From Jacaranda mimosifolia (lineage: Eukaryota > Streptophyta > Magnoliopsida > Lamiales > Bignoniaceae), in contig CM032122.1 of NCBI GenBank assembly GCA_018894105.1, forward strand, positions 37,789,404 through 37,853,403: 64,000 nt of DNA, given 5' to 3'. The position numbers were made by a program, and so were the translations under genes. The notes beneath the pieces were generated by a model. That model saw only the letters and a program-made list of their open reading frames with translations, searched no databases and was not told where the DNA came from. How positions within the stretch are numbered: position 1 is the stretch's first letter; every line of letters starts with the position of its first letter. This document shows positions 47,655-59,990 of this stretch, one piece after another.

Positions 47655-47930
47655 GTTTTCACAAACATTTTCATTCTCAAAATGTTTTTCCAAACAAATT
47701 CTTATACTCTCTCTTTATTTTTACATTTCATTTTCTCCTACTCACATTTGTACCACTTTTAATACAAAAATACTATATTTTTCAAATACAACTCATTTTC
47801 AACCATATAATCATTACATCTTAAACAAAATATTCAAATAATGTTTTATTTTAAAAATATTTTTATAACTAACTTTTCAATATTTCTTTTCACCAAAAAA
47901 TAAAAATACCTCCAGAAAAATAAATTCAAC
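47655..47930 (+). mobile_element. M1 MITE copy at the A/B junction
   Basis: It carries the M1 core (CATTTTCATTCTCAAAATG..., TTTCACCAAAAAATAAAAATACC) but lacks the mirrored left arm seen at 34934-35612. Its left flank (AGTTGGTG(A/T)CCATTTGTTTT) is shared with the copy at 54065. Its right flank (CTTGC(G/A)GATAAAATTCC) is shared with the copy ending at 35612. It therefore has the left context of one outer copy and the right context of the other. Confidence 0.8.
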
Positions 47931-49677
47931 CCCTCTGAGTCTTGCAGATAAAATTCCTTTCACTATTACCAGTTCATTTTTTCCAATTGGCAAGGGAGCT
48001 CCCCTCTTGAATTGACTGATACAAGTTCAGTCTTTTTCTTTCACGGACAGGTCTACAGCTAAACAATTATCTCTGCCCCATTCTTCTGGGAGAACAAAAC
48101 AGAAACAAACATTGATCAAAAGTCAAAACAATGAGGTTGATTCTAAAACAATGGTCCAACGTTTGAACGTTGAATTATTTTAAGTAACATCTCAGCCCAG
48201 TAAGGTTAAAGACAATGATAGAAAGTAGAACCTTTTGGTTCACACTTGTGCACTGCACTGTACAAACTACAACTCAGACCCTGAAAGGCCAAAAATCTGT
48301 TGATTGAGATGTAATCATTCCTCAGAATCATCTCCTGAGTTGTAGCCACTCGGAGTTTCATGTGGGGTTGTGGTGTTTTAGCTGAGGGACTTGTTTTTCT
48401 TCCCTTTTTATTCTTCAGAAACTGATACTAATCCTACAGCGGATTTCACGAAAGACTTGAGTATATTAATCTTGATCTGTCCTCTTTTGATTGGGAGCCG
48501 TTGATTTCTTCTGATACCAGATTTCTTGGAAGTAAGTTCCATCTTCCATTTTGTGATTAGGACTTATGAGAAACAGGTGAAGAACAGAGCAAAACAGAGG
48601 ATGGGGATTAATGCTTTTCTGGCTTTCAATTGGCAGAGTTTGAAAACATGGTCAAGAAAATGAGTGTGTGATGATTGAGAGGCTGGCAAAAGAGTCGGGA
48701 AATTTTTAAACGTGGCAAAGGGACTAGACAGCAAATTCCACGTTGCACTCCAAGATTGTCTGAGAAGGGGACCCATCAGGAATAAATTCAAAAGAAGATG
48801 AAAAGGGCCTGATCTTGAATTACTGAGTAGTTATAAGCTTGTACTTGCCAAAGTGTGCAGGGTGGAAGGAATATACTTTCAAATCGTAGAGAAGCAGAGA
48901 GTCCCATGGGAATTTGGTTCCATATTCATATATGTCGGCATAGATTTGTACACTGTGGTTTTACCTTTCTTGTTAATTATCGAATTTTGGAGTGATGCCA
49001 TTCAAAAATGACCATAACTCTACTCTCTTTGAGCGGAGAAGATTACCTATTTGTACAAACCGCCTATGTTAGGGAATTGGATAGCCACGTGTGAAAAGGG
49101 CGAGAGATTTCAATAAAATAAAAAAACCTTCGAAAGAGCAAAAATGCCCTCAAAATTTTTATTTCGATGACCTTATAATTTATGATTCACGTTTTTTTTT
49201 TTAAAGGTCTAAATTCAATCCGACTCGACAAAATGAGTCATGAGCCAATATTTCAAAACGTATCGTGCCATGTGACACCATACAAAACATATGGTTGCCT
49301 TGCCCATAAGCTAATATGAAATGAGATTGGAGTGGTTCCTACTCAATACTTGACCTCTTCAAGGGACTCATCTTGGGAAGCTCTGCAGAGGCCCAGACTA
49401 GTTGGCTGTCTGTAGATGAGTTAAATAAGAAGGATTTGGTCCTTGTTCTTGAAAATTTGCGAACGGATTTGCCAATTAAAAAGATATTGTTTCTAATTTG
49501 TTTCTTGTTTTTCAAATTAATTTATAAAGTTTGTATATTTATGAGTAATGCAATAACATAATCATTTGTTATGTATCAGCACACCATTTAATGCTTCGTG
49601 AAAATAATGAATCCTTTCATGATTAGAGATGTAATTCTTCAAATATATTATTCAATAATTAAGATAATTTAGGAAAT

Positions 49678-49745
49678 ATGGGAGGTCATGAGTTCGAACC
49701 CGAACGATTTTTTAATGTGTGTGCATGTATATAAATAAAAAAAGA
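49678..49745 (+). mobile_element. SINE 3' fragment in unit B
   Basis: GGAGGTCATGAGTTCGAACCCG, a B box, is followed by AATGTGTGTGCATG and an A-rich tail. It matches the 3' half of the SINE at 34033-34154. The corresponding site in unit A lacks it. Confidence 0.6.
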
Positions 49746-50524
49746 AACTAGAAAAATATTTTTACCCTACTCTTAATTATAAAAGAAATTGTTAATTTTT
49801 TAAAGAAAAAATGGAAGAAGAATACATATGCAAATCTTGCCCACTAAGAAGGAAATATTAATCAAGTAAGGAAGACAGAAGGAATTATAGAACTAAAAAG
49901 TCAATCAGAAGAATATTCGATATTTTCAAGTAGATAAATTACTAGTAATAAATGAGTAATTCTTTGACTAATCACCCCGTATTTTATGCAATCTTTTCCA
50001 CTGGAAAGCAACAGACTAGTCAAGCCACGTGAGGTGAGGGCAAAAGGTATCCCAATCTATATATTATTTTAAACTAAAAATCAACCAAATTAATACTGAT
50101 TTTAACTTTTAAGTAGGTTATAATCAGTAATTATTATTTAATAAATCTTTGACCAAACCAGATTAATGAATACCACCCCACCAGCACATGGTTTCCTGAA
50201 TCCGACTTGACCCATCGGCCTCCTTTTAGGCCATACGTAAATTAAATAAAATAAATAAAAGAATAAGTTCAAATTCCTGGGCTCCATTTGGTTGTCAACT
50301 TCTAATTTATTTTTTAATTTTTAAAATATAAATAAATAAATTATACATAGTTTCCAACTCCACTCTCAAACACACACACACACACAAAAAATCCAAAATA
50401 CCCTTCTAATTCATTTCCTACCCATTCTAACCGTTTTATTTTTTATCCCCTACCCAATTTATATATACACATACATAAATAATTTTAAAATATTCATTTC
50501 ACCCCACCAACCCAACAAAAAAGC

Positions 50525-50886
50525 TAGGGATGGCAATGGGACGGTTTTAGCAGGACCTAAAACCTACCCCGCCTCTCCTCCCATTTGAACCCGAACCCGG
50601 CGGGTCCAACCTGGCTAACCCAAAAAAAAATTATTTATTTTTTTCTCCCATACCTTGGTGTACAAATTTTGCAACTTTCAACAGCCAAGCATTATTATAA
50701 ATTTTGCAACTCACAATACAATACAAACATGCAAAATTCATAAATTTATTAGTAAAGAAGAAGCCCTAATTTATGCGTAATATATTAATTATATATATAA
50801 TATTTAATAAATATTCCTATTATAGGGGGTGGGTTAGGGATGGGTTTAGCACTCGGAAACCCGCCCCGGACCCAATCGGATCTCTA
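50525..50886. mobile_element. Diverged hAT MITE (TAGGGATGGCAATGGG end)
   Basis: The left end is the same as the element at 24485-25231. The right end is a weak inverted match (GGATCTCTA). It is inserted inside the host MITE of unit B (about 50281-51062). Confidence 0.5.
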
Positions 50887-51694
50887 AAATAAAAACCCGA
50901 TACTTTCCAAAAATACAAACAAATGATTTTCTCTCAATTCATTTTCTACCTATCATACAAAACACAAACAAGCAACCATCACATTCTCCAACCCCGCTTC
51001 CAAAAAATCATTTTGCCGATAAATTTTGATAAAATTTCATAATTCACAACCAAACAAAGCCTTGCCTTAGAGGAAAAAAAACAAAGAGAAATGGAAAAAT
51101 AAAATAAAATAAATAAAGAAAACGTCATCGGATCGTCAGATTTCAACGTCAGGCGAGGATCAAGCTGGATTATGTTTGATAAGGGCACCCAATTAATATT
51201 AACTTCCAATAAAACAAATATTTGTTGAAAAGTATAGGCGAGACCTAATTAATTAACATAAAATACAATTATTTAATATCCGACATTTTGTTTGGTTCTT
51301 CAATTAAGTCACATTCAAATCAATGACTGTTACTATATGTGTATGAATTTGACTTGGCAACTTCATCCTTATTTATTGTAAAACTTGTGAGTGATGAAAT
51401 ATATGTGGACAAAGTGGTCTGTTCTATTCTTACCTTTACTAGAAAATTAACTAAAGAATAGATAAATTCTCTAATAACGTGATGGCTGGATTGAAATTTA
51501 CCCATGTGAAGCTTTCACAGTTACTGAAAATTTATAGGGGCAAATCACATAGATGCATTTGAGTCCCTAATGTTTAAATTGCAATTTTGTAATCTTTAAA
51601 ATTATAATTTAGTTTTACCTTAGTATCTAAGTGTCTGAGTTAATGCAATTTGCCTGGAAAAATTATTGCATCAGAGATAAAATGGTCAAATCAC

Positions 51695-52034
51695 TGGGGG
51701 AATGTTTGGTTATATATATATATATATATATATTTATTTATGTGTTTACTATGTGTTTTGGAAGAATAAATTATTGAAAAATGTAAAAGTTATTTTTTGG
51801 TATGTTTGTTTATGTTTTGGGGAAAATACTTTTTATGTAACAGTCAAATCAATCGTTTTTTGTTGGGTTCTTGGGGTAAAAAATGAAATTAAGTGATTTT
51901 TTTAATATTAAAATAATAATAAAATATTTATAATATATATTGAAGAATGTGTATTTTGGAGGAAAAATAGAGATACGTTTGATTATGTTTCCTCAAAACA
52001 ATGTTGTTTTGGAAAAATATAACCAAACAAAGCA
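51695..52034. mobile_element. M2 MITE in unit B
   Basis: It has GGAATGTTTGGTTATATATA at the left and AAAAATATAACCAAACAAAG at the right. The equivalent place in unit A (about 44593-44630) lacks it, so it inserted after the duplication or was lost from A. Confidence 0.65.
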
Positions 52035-52868
52035 TGAGTTTTTTTCAATTTTGGCTGATTAATTTGCACCAAAAAGAACCTACTATCACACAAGGAGTTC
52101 TCTCTGTTACTGAATTTTGAGGATCTGAAATGATTTGACTTATGAATATGATAATTAAATTTTTCAAAAACAATTGGTAATTTACCCAACTCTTTTATCA
52201 TAATAATTCTTCAATGGTCTCAAAATTATTAAATCTTCAAACTTGAAGTTTGTTAGTTAATAAGAAAGTTACTGTATTCGTTTTGTTTGTCACCCATTTC
52301 ATTTCATGGAGATGCATTTGGAAAAGAGAGGACGTAATAAAGTGTAGAGAACCTTAAGTTGATCATTTTAGTTTTCGTACAAATAAATATCCATCGAGAT
52401 TTTATCACAAATTCATTTCAGGGACTCATGTGAATTGAAACTAAATTATAGTTATAGAGATTATAAAGTAGATAATTAAGGACTAATATGATTTTAATGA
52501 TAATAATTAGGGACCTTCTGAGTGATTAATTTGCCCAAATTTAGCTTGGGAGTTGGGTCCTTTGGGAAAATCAAGAAGCCAAACAAATAACAGATTCATG
52601 AATGGAAAAGGGAAGGTTGAAATGAGAGATGAGAAAGACAGTGGAATTTTTTATATATATATTTACATCAGATGATAAAGATCAAATTATTCACATGTAA
52701 ACCAACAATAACTGATCCACCCTGCTGCCATCTCTGATCTAGAACCTGAGAAACAACGTAAGAAGACGACCCATGAATACGTCCCCGAGTATATAGTATA
52801 TATTACAGAATCTACGGATTTTTACATATATAACCAAATAATTAAGACACAAGCAAATCTACGGATTC

Positions 52869-53117
52869 TTAGGCCTGATCTCCGTAGCCATCGGAAGCGT
52901 ACGCGCTGGGCGGTGCACTGGTGGTGGTGGTGGAGGAGTAAGTCGAGCTGTCGCTGGCGGAGGCGGCGCCACCGCCTTTGATGATGGCAATTGCTTTTGA
53001 GGCGACAGAGGACACGGTTTCGGCGAGGCTCTCAAAAATCTTAGCTTTGATGCGGCCCCTCTTCGGCGGAAGGGTGACTTTCTGTTCTGTGTGTCGCTTG
53101 GGAGGGGTGGTTGCCAT
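52869..53117 (-). CDS. Small basic protein of unknown function, copy B
   Basis: 82 aa, single exon, the tandem duplicate of copy A. The stretch from TEQKVTLPPKRGRIKAKIF through AETVSSVASKAIA is almost unchanged, and the last 17 residues (TSAPPSAYASDGYGDQA) are identical. Differences are concentrated in residues 7-9 and in the Ser/Ala/Gly/Thr-rich segment, where in-frame length changes (80 against 82 aa) preserve the frame. No domain is recognised. A nuclear or ribosome-like basic role is conceivable from the KR-rich patch, but that is only inference. Confidence 0.75.
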   Translation of the reverse strand: MATTPPKRHTEQKVTLPPKRGRIKAKIFESLAETVSSVASKAIAIIKGGGAASASDSSTYSSTTTTSAPPSAYASDGYGDQA

Positions 53118-53192
53118 GAACTGGGACAGAGGAGAAAGCCTCCTCAGGTTTGGATATGTGAAATCAACAGAGTGGTCATTGGAGGATGCAGT

Positions 53193-53204
53193 GTATATAT
53201 ATAC
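53193..53204 (-). promoter_or_regulatory. TATA box of small gene B
   Basis: GTATATATATAC about 76-87 bp upstream of the ATG, at the same spacing as in copy A. Confidence 0.6.
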
Positions 53205-54064
53205 ACACACACGCAGACAGTGGAGCTTTCAGGGGTAAGATTGTCATTTTACTGTATATGGATGAAATATTACTGCAATTAACGGCGCCATAATTATTTT
53301 AACCATTATTTTAACACATAATAAAATCACACACAAAAAGAAAAACATAACCCAACATTCCCTATATTATTTTAACCACAACGTAGTCTCCTTATTTAAA
53401 AGCTAGAAGAGAAGTTCTTCTGTATGGATAAGAGTCAACAAGTATCAGTTTGTTTGAATAGATAAATGCCAACAAGTACAAATAACGTTGAAGCAAAAAA
53501 TTGAATGTTGCCAAGCAATAAGTAAGAAGAATTTTGCTCGCCGAGCCCCGTTGTACGGGTATGCAATTTTAGTGGGGGCGATGTGGGGGTTAAAGTAACT
53601 ACAGTTGCACCAATCTTAACTCTAAATTGGGAGTGGATTCGAGGCTGTGAGAGATACTCAAATCAGATTGGAGATGATCCAATGCTTTAAAAAAAAAAAA
53701 AAAAGTAAGAAAAATTTTGCAAAAAAGTAACACAAATTAAAAGTAATTTTTATTCATTTCTTAAATAAAATAAATGAGACATTTGTGGGAACTGGGATGT
53801 GTGAAGTTCTATTAACCAAGTTGTACTCGAATACTTCAAAAAAGGACCACTTTTCAAAATTTAAAAAATATTTAAAATATATACGCGTGTAATAATTTAG
53901 TTGGAACGTTGATGTGAGTATAAGGAGTTTCTCGTTTGATTTGGATTGGATTGTTTTTTAAGTATCAACACGTTACTTGAATTTGAAATTAAATATAACA
54001 GTTAGAGTCGTTAGTTAATCTGGCGAAAATTCTTGACGTTAAGTCAATTCATAGTTGGTGTCCA

Positions 54065-54375
54065 TTTGTTTTGTTTTTTAGACCCATTTTTTTTTTTTGC
54101 TGAAAATAAAAATAGAGAGAGCTATTAACTTCTCCCTCCATTTTCACAGACATTTTCATTTTTAAAATATTCTTCCAAACAAACTCTTAACTCTCTTCAT
54201 TTTCACATTTTATTTTTTTATATTCACATTTGGAAGATTTTTAATATAAAAATACTATATTTTTAAAATAAAATTCATTTTTAACCCTATGTAATTATTA
54301 CATTTTAAATAAAATATCAAAACAATATTTTATTTTCAAAAACATTTTTATAATTAATTTTTCACCAAAAAATAT
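54065..54375 (+). mobile_element. M1 MITE copy at the far end of the duplication
   Basis: Contains GCTGAAAATAAAAATAGAGA, CTTCTCCCTCCATTTTCACA, CATTTTAAATAAAATATC and TTTTTCACCAAAAAATA. The DNA to its right is unrelated to units A and B, so the tandem array stops here. Confidence 0.75.
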
Positions 54376-55097
54376 TATGAATTGCACACCTTCAAATGGT
54401 AAATATAGGGATTCAACTTGGACCGGCGGGTTGCGTCTCATCCAACAATCCAATCCACATGCACGTAAAGGGATTTTGTCCATTTTACTTCTCTCGTATC
54501 AGTCTCTTACTGAAAATGAAAAACGTAACTACTGGAAACGAAGAAAAAGTACAGAAAAATGGATGTTCTATCTATTTTAAAACACGACCCAAAAGTTTTC
54601 GGTACAAAGTTTTAAATTTAAGATTTTTATGAATTAAAAAAATAATGTCTGGTTTTATTGGAAAAAGCTATTTGTATTGTAAATGTATTTCACATAAATT
54701 TTTGTTTAATTAATAGCATCACATTAAATTTTTATAATGAAATAATAATTGAGAAATACATATTTATTTTAAGGTAACAACATGAAGACATTTTTAATTG
54801 ACATATTTTTAAATGGCTATAATTTATCTAATAATATTTTTTTAAGATTTATTTTGACTGATGTAAAGTTTTACACGCAATAAATGGTTGAACACAAATC
54901 TATTTCCAATCATTGAACTGCTTGCAATCTGCTATGTTTGGATATAGGACTATAGGAAAAGGAGCTAGAAAGGAAAAGAGTTGAAAAACAAATTCCAGAA
55001 CATAATTAATGTAAATACTTTCTTTCTTTAATGAATTCGGCACCGCTCTATGTTTCAAAGTTGTAAGTTTCGTAACAATTTCCATAGAAATATAGAG
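54376..55097. other. Intergenic DNA, nothing recognised
   Basis: No supported gene. Short open frames (for example around 54377-54632 and 54900-55085) have no recognisable domains. Confidence 0.5.
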
Positions 55098-55425
55098 TAG
55101 GAGTGTAAATAAGTCGAGTTCGAACTTAGCTCATCAAAAATTTTAAATTAAATGAAAATATTAAATTATTAATATATCATAATTATTTAATAATAATTAA
55201 TAAAACTACTTAAATTATAATTATTAATAAAATATATATTAAATTATAATAATTATTATAGTGATTTGAATTATAATATATTATAATTATTTAATCATAT
55301 ATAATTAATATTTAAAAATAGGAAAAAGCACATGAGTCAGCTTATGAACTTTCGAACAACTAAAATAAAGTTTGAGTCGAGTTGACTCGTGAGACTCACG
55401 AGCTGACTCGATTTATCTTACAGCC
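55098..55425. mobile_element. hAT-like MITE (GGNTGTAAAT ends)
   Basis: The left end is GGAGTGTAAATAAGTCGAGT; the right end on the other strand is GGCTGTAAGATAAATCGAGT. Subterminal GAGTTGACTCG/CGAGTCAGCTC motifs. Target duplication not clear. Confidence 0.55.
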
Positions 55426-56683
55426 ATAATTTAGGAAATATCTAAAATTTTGATATTGATTTAGAAAAATATGAAAATTTATAAAATAGATGAAAACTTT
55501 GAACACAATTATGCATGTCTTAAATTTAAAATATTTGTATATAAGTATATATTTAGTTTTATTAAATGATATGATTGTAAGCGTTTACATGTAATTTAGG
55601 AAACGGTGGGAATAATTATAATTTTATGGTGAAGTAATAACTGAACGTCATAAACAGTGTTTTTATTATTTTTTAATCCAAAATCAAATAAATGAATACA
55701 ATAGGTGTTAGATTGGGATGAATGGTTCCATTTTTCATAGTAGAATTTATACTTTTAAAATGGTCCCTTATATGCTTGTAGGGTTGAGCAGCAAGGCTGG
55801 CTTATTTACGTTTTTAAATTCAATTTTCATTTCCAACATTTTCTAAAAGTTAGAAAGTTACTTACGAAAAATGAGTTGAAAACAAGTTTGTATTTAGATA
55901 GTATGTTGAAAAAATAATAATTATATATGATTTAATAGATTATACGTGGTGAAAGATAGTAATAATGAAAAAAAGAAATAAGATATATGCTATTGAAAAA
56001 TATATTTTGAAATGATAATGAATTGGAAAACATACCAGCTGTAGCGGCTTTTTATTTTGTTAAATACATGTTTATTTAACTTATTGAGTTAAATGATTTC
56101 TTAAACTTACAGGAACCACATCATGACAAGTTCCTTTTATATTTTTACTTTAAAAAAAAAATCCTTTTATATTTTAACCATTCGTTCTTATTTTTCCTTC
56201 CAACCCAACAAAGAACTTCATTATCATTCTAATTTAACACGGTTTCTCATTTATGTGTGTGTGGGTGTGAGAGAGAGAGAGAGAGAGAGAGCATCAATTC
56301 ATGGTGTCGTTTTCCTATTTCTTTGATGATTTTTCTATTGGGCAGCACATTTCGAAGATATCATCAAATTGTTTTGTCAAAATGTAAATCAAACATACAA
56401 AAAAATAAAATTCTTTAAACTATCAAATTAAAAATTTCAAAATACCTACTTTTATATTTCATTTTCTCTAAAACTTTCATATTTTTCAATATATACATAC
56501 ATAATTATATATATCATACATATTTTATTATTATTCTAATAATAAAAAAACCATTCAATTTCATTTTCACTCAAAAAATCCAACAAAAAAACATTGATTT
56601 AATCGCTACAGTAAAAATTATTTCCCCCTAAAACATAAATAAATATATCAAAATTCCCCAAAATAATTTTTTAAGGGACTGTT
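55426..56683. other. Intergenic DNA with (GA)n and an M2-like piece
   Basis: A (GA)n microsatellite at 56268-56291, and an M2-like MITE from about 56340 to 56680. No gene. Confidence 0.5.
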
Positions 56684-57019
56684 TGTTTTTATTTTCTACT
56701 GAAAATGAAAACAGAAAGCTATCGACTTCTCCTTCATTTTCACAGACATTTTCATTCTCAAAATATTATTCCAGATAAACTCTACACTCTCTCTCCATTT
56801 TCACTTTTCATTTTTTCATACTCACACTTGCATGATTTTTAATACAAAAATAATATATTTTTAAAATACAACTAATTTTCAACCATACATAATCATTACA
56901 TTTTAAACAAAACATCCAAATAACATTTCATTTTCAAAAACACTTTTATGACTAACTTTTCACTATTTCTTTTCATCATAAAATGAAAATACCTTTAGAA
57001 AACAAATCCAAATAGCCTA
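56684..57019 (+). mobile_element. M1 MITE
   Basis: The left end GGGACTGTTTGTTTTTATTTTC and right end GAAAACAAATCCAAATAGCC are inverted relatives. The core matches the other M1 copies (CATTTTCATTCTCAAAATATT, TTTCATCATAAAATGAAAATACC). Confidence 0.7.
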
Positions 57020-57848
57020 TAACTATTCTCCAAAACATAAACAAACATTCATTACATTATCCAACCTCATTCCCAAAATTCATTTTCCAAAAGTACATAA
57101 CACAAAATATATTTATAACCAAACATCACCTTTTCATTGGTCTTTTTATTTGTTTGGTTGCTATATTTTCCCTTATCCAAATTATTGCTGTGGAATATTG
57201 CAAATGTGAACACAGTGAAAATATGAGTTGCAATTTGCAAAAGAAAAACCTGAGAACCTATACTGACTCCATCACCAAATCCGAGGAGACGGTTTGTATT
57301 TTTTTTCCACATACGTATGCTCAACATCTTACATCAATCATTTTCAGATCTACTTAATTCCAAACCCGTATCAGTGAGTTAAATCATATTTCATACCGAT
57401 AGGATTTCAACTGAAAATTTCGACCAATTACGCTGGAATTCATCCCACCTTTGTATCTATCAATTAGATGTACGCAGATCACTTCCCCCAATTTTCGCAT
57501 TGTAGGCATTTGATCCCAAAGACTGTCGATGCATAAAATAATGCTATTTTTGACATTTTTTTTAAATGAAAAAAGTATTACACCGGTTTTTGAACATGCA
57601 CCTTACCAAAATAAATGTCAAAATATTAGATATTTGTTATAAAAAAATTAATAAAAATTAAATTCCTAGCTATAATTATAAATTTTTATAATTAATATAA
57701 TTTATTAGATTGCAAGCAACAAATTAGTAATTATTAAGCTATAGCCTTTAGATTAGCTATACATTATTTATGAAAAAAATTAACATATACATGCATAAAG
57801 AAGATTAAGAATTACTTATAAATTCGTCGTAACGAAAATTAACTACGA
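57020..57848. other. Intergenic DNA, nothing recognised
   Basis: No supported gene or repeat ends. Confidence 0.45.
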
Positions 57849-58470
57849 TATGGGTGTTCAAATCCAATAATAATAATAATAAAAACGACGAACCGATCCA
57901 AAAAATAAAAAATGGCTCAAAATCAAACTTTTTTTTTTTTTGATTGAATCGAATTTTTTTTTCAAAACTGACCAAATTGGATTAGTTTTCAATTCTAATC
58001 TAAAAAACTGATCTAATCCAAATCAAATTGAAATTTATATACTAATAATATAAAAATATATATTTTAATTGTAAAAAACACAAATAAATTAAAATAAACT
58101 AAACCTATGATTTTTTTACTTTCAAAAATCAAATATATAGGAACAATTATTGTGGACTTTTAACTTTATAGTTGTGCGTTCTTATATAATTTAATTTAAT
58201 TTCACAAAATTAGTGTGATATGATAGCTAAATGAAATTTACAAATTGATTGATTAAATTAGTTTAATTATTAATAGTAACTTATCAAATATTTTAATTAA
58301 AATTTAAATTAAAAAATTGAATTAATCGATCCAATCCAAATCGATTTAAAATAGATTGGATTGGATCGGATTTACAATAAAAATATAACCGATTCAATAT
58401 ACATTATATAGTTTGAATCGGTTGGCTTTTTGTCTCAAAATTGATCCAAACCAAACCACGAACACCCCTA
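57849..58470. mobile_element. hAT-like MITE (GGGTGTTC ends)
   Basis: The left end TATGGGTGTTCAAATCC and the right end on the other strand, TAGGGGTGTTCGTGGTTTGG, pair. The flanks AACTACGA and AACTATTT share five of eight bases. Subterminal AACCGATCC/GGATCGGAT motifs recur. Same group as 30997-31526. Confidence 0.65.
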
Positions 58471-59049
58471 AACTATTTCAATTTTCGAATTTGATTAGAT
58501 CAATTGCATAGCTAAACTTACAAATTTTTAGCATTTTTGCAGTTGATCTCTCGATTTTTTATAGTAAAATTAATTATTTCCGTTGAGTATTAAACATGTA
58601 TAAAAAGATCTCATTTTGCATCTATATTTCGCTTGTTTTTAATGTTACAGAAGCTTTGGAGCTTGAAATTAATTTACAATAAGATGAAAAGAAAAAAGTA
58701 AGTTAAAGTCCAAAAAGAAACAATTTATATATAGATTGGACTAACTGATAAAAATTAATTCAACAGACCCGATTACCCGAATAAAATAATTCAACCATTA
58801 GTACGAGTTCACATCACAGCCACCCATTGGAAAATCTTTACACGTGTGAAATGAGTTGAAATGTTGGGTCCATTGATGAAATTTTCACGTGAAATTTGCT
58901 ACATTTTCCATATTAACTCGGTTTGTGGGTCCCCTTGTATTATTATGTTGATGTAACCTCTCCTCTCAATTTGGCCATAATGAAATTACTGGCACGCGTC
59001 TTAAAAATAAGTCAATATTTATAAAGTCGGATTGGATAATGAACATATG
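58471..59049. other. Intergenic DNA, nothing recognised
   Basis: No supported gene. Confidence 0.45.
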
Positions 59050-59649
59050 GCATCATAATAACATAATAATTATATTTAATTTTATAAATATATATAATAT
59101 TTTAATATTATCAAAAAAATAAAATTTTTAATTGATATAGAAAAATTATTATTTAAAAAAAAATTCAACTTACTTATTTTTAAGTACGTTTTTTAAAAAA
59201 TAATACTATTTCATAATTAGTCAACTATAAATAAATAAAAAATAATATTTTACATTAATCTAAGCAATCATTTGTATCATGCTTCAACTCAAAGTAAAAA
59301 TAAATTATTTTATACTAAATATTCAACATAATTTAAAAGATATTAAATAAAATAAAATAACAAATTAAATATAAGTATTTACATATAATTATCACTTATT
59401 AAATTTTAAGAAAATAAATTAATGTTTTAAAAAATTACATGTCCAAAATTTTTAATCGTCATCTTCAACTCATATCTTTTCTTTTCTACTTTTTCTTTTT
59501 CTAAAAAAATTAAAATTTAAAATTTTCAAAAAAAAAAAAAGAAGAAGAGTGAACCGGTTCTCACTGATTTTGACCACCATCGATTTTGAGGACTCAATCG
59601 GACCAAATTGGCCTCAGGTTACCGGTCCATTCTGGTTTTCAAAACATTG
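59050..59649 (-). mobile_element. Mutator-type MITE, relative of 20152-20834
   Basis: It runs in the opposite orientation to the 20.2-kb copy. It shares long stretches such as ATAATTATATTTAATTTTATAA and TTCAACTTACTTATTTTTAA, and the end CAATGTTTTGAAAACC. The left end is poorly preserved and no target duplication could be fixed. Confidence 0.65.
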
Positions 59650-59654
59650 AAAAA

Positions 59655-59990
59655 AGTAAGAGGTCTCTCGGTTTTGTTTTCTAGAAATATTTTTATTTTT
59701 TGATAAAATTAATTTAAAATGTGAGTTTGAAAATAAAATATTGTTTGAATATTTTGTTTAAAATAAAATAGTTGTGTATAGTTGAAAATGAGTTGTATTT
59801 GGATATTGTTATATTTTTGTATTAAAAATCGTGCAAATAAGAATATGTGAAAATAAAATGTGAAAATTGAGAGAGAATATGTTGAGAATGAAAATGTATG
59901 TGAAAATTGAAGAAAAGTTGATAGTTTTCTATTTTTATTTTCAAGATAAAATGAAAAAGAGTTTTGAAAATTAAACCAAACGGACACTAA
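59655..59990 (-). mobile_element. M1 MITE, reverse orientation
   Basis: Contains the reverse-complement M1 core (GTTGAAAATGAGTTGTATTTGG, TATTAAAAATCGTGCAAAT, GTTGATAGTTTTC) right next to the Mutator-type MITE. Confidence 0.7.

Larger units (their letters stand above)
47931..54064. repeat. Tandem segmental duplication, unit B
   Basis: About 6.1 kb, collinear with unit A as listed there. It contains small gene B, an M2 MITE (51695-52034), a SINE fragment (49678-49745) and a hAT relic (50525-50886). It lacks the two hAT elements at 38603 and 45552. It ends at the same AGTTGGTG(A/T)CCATTTGTTTT sequence as unit A. Confidence 0.9.
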
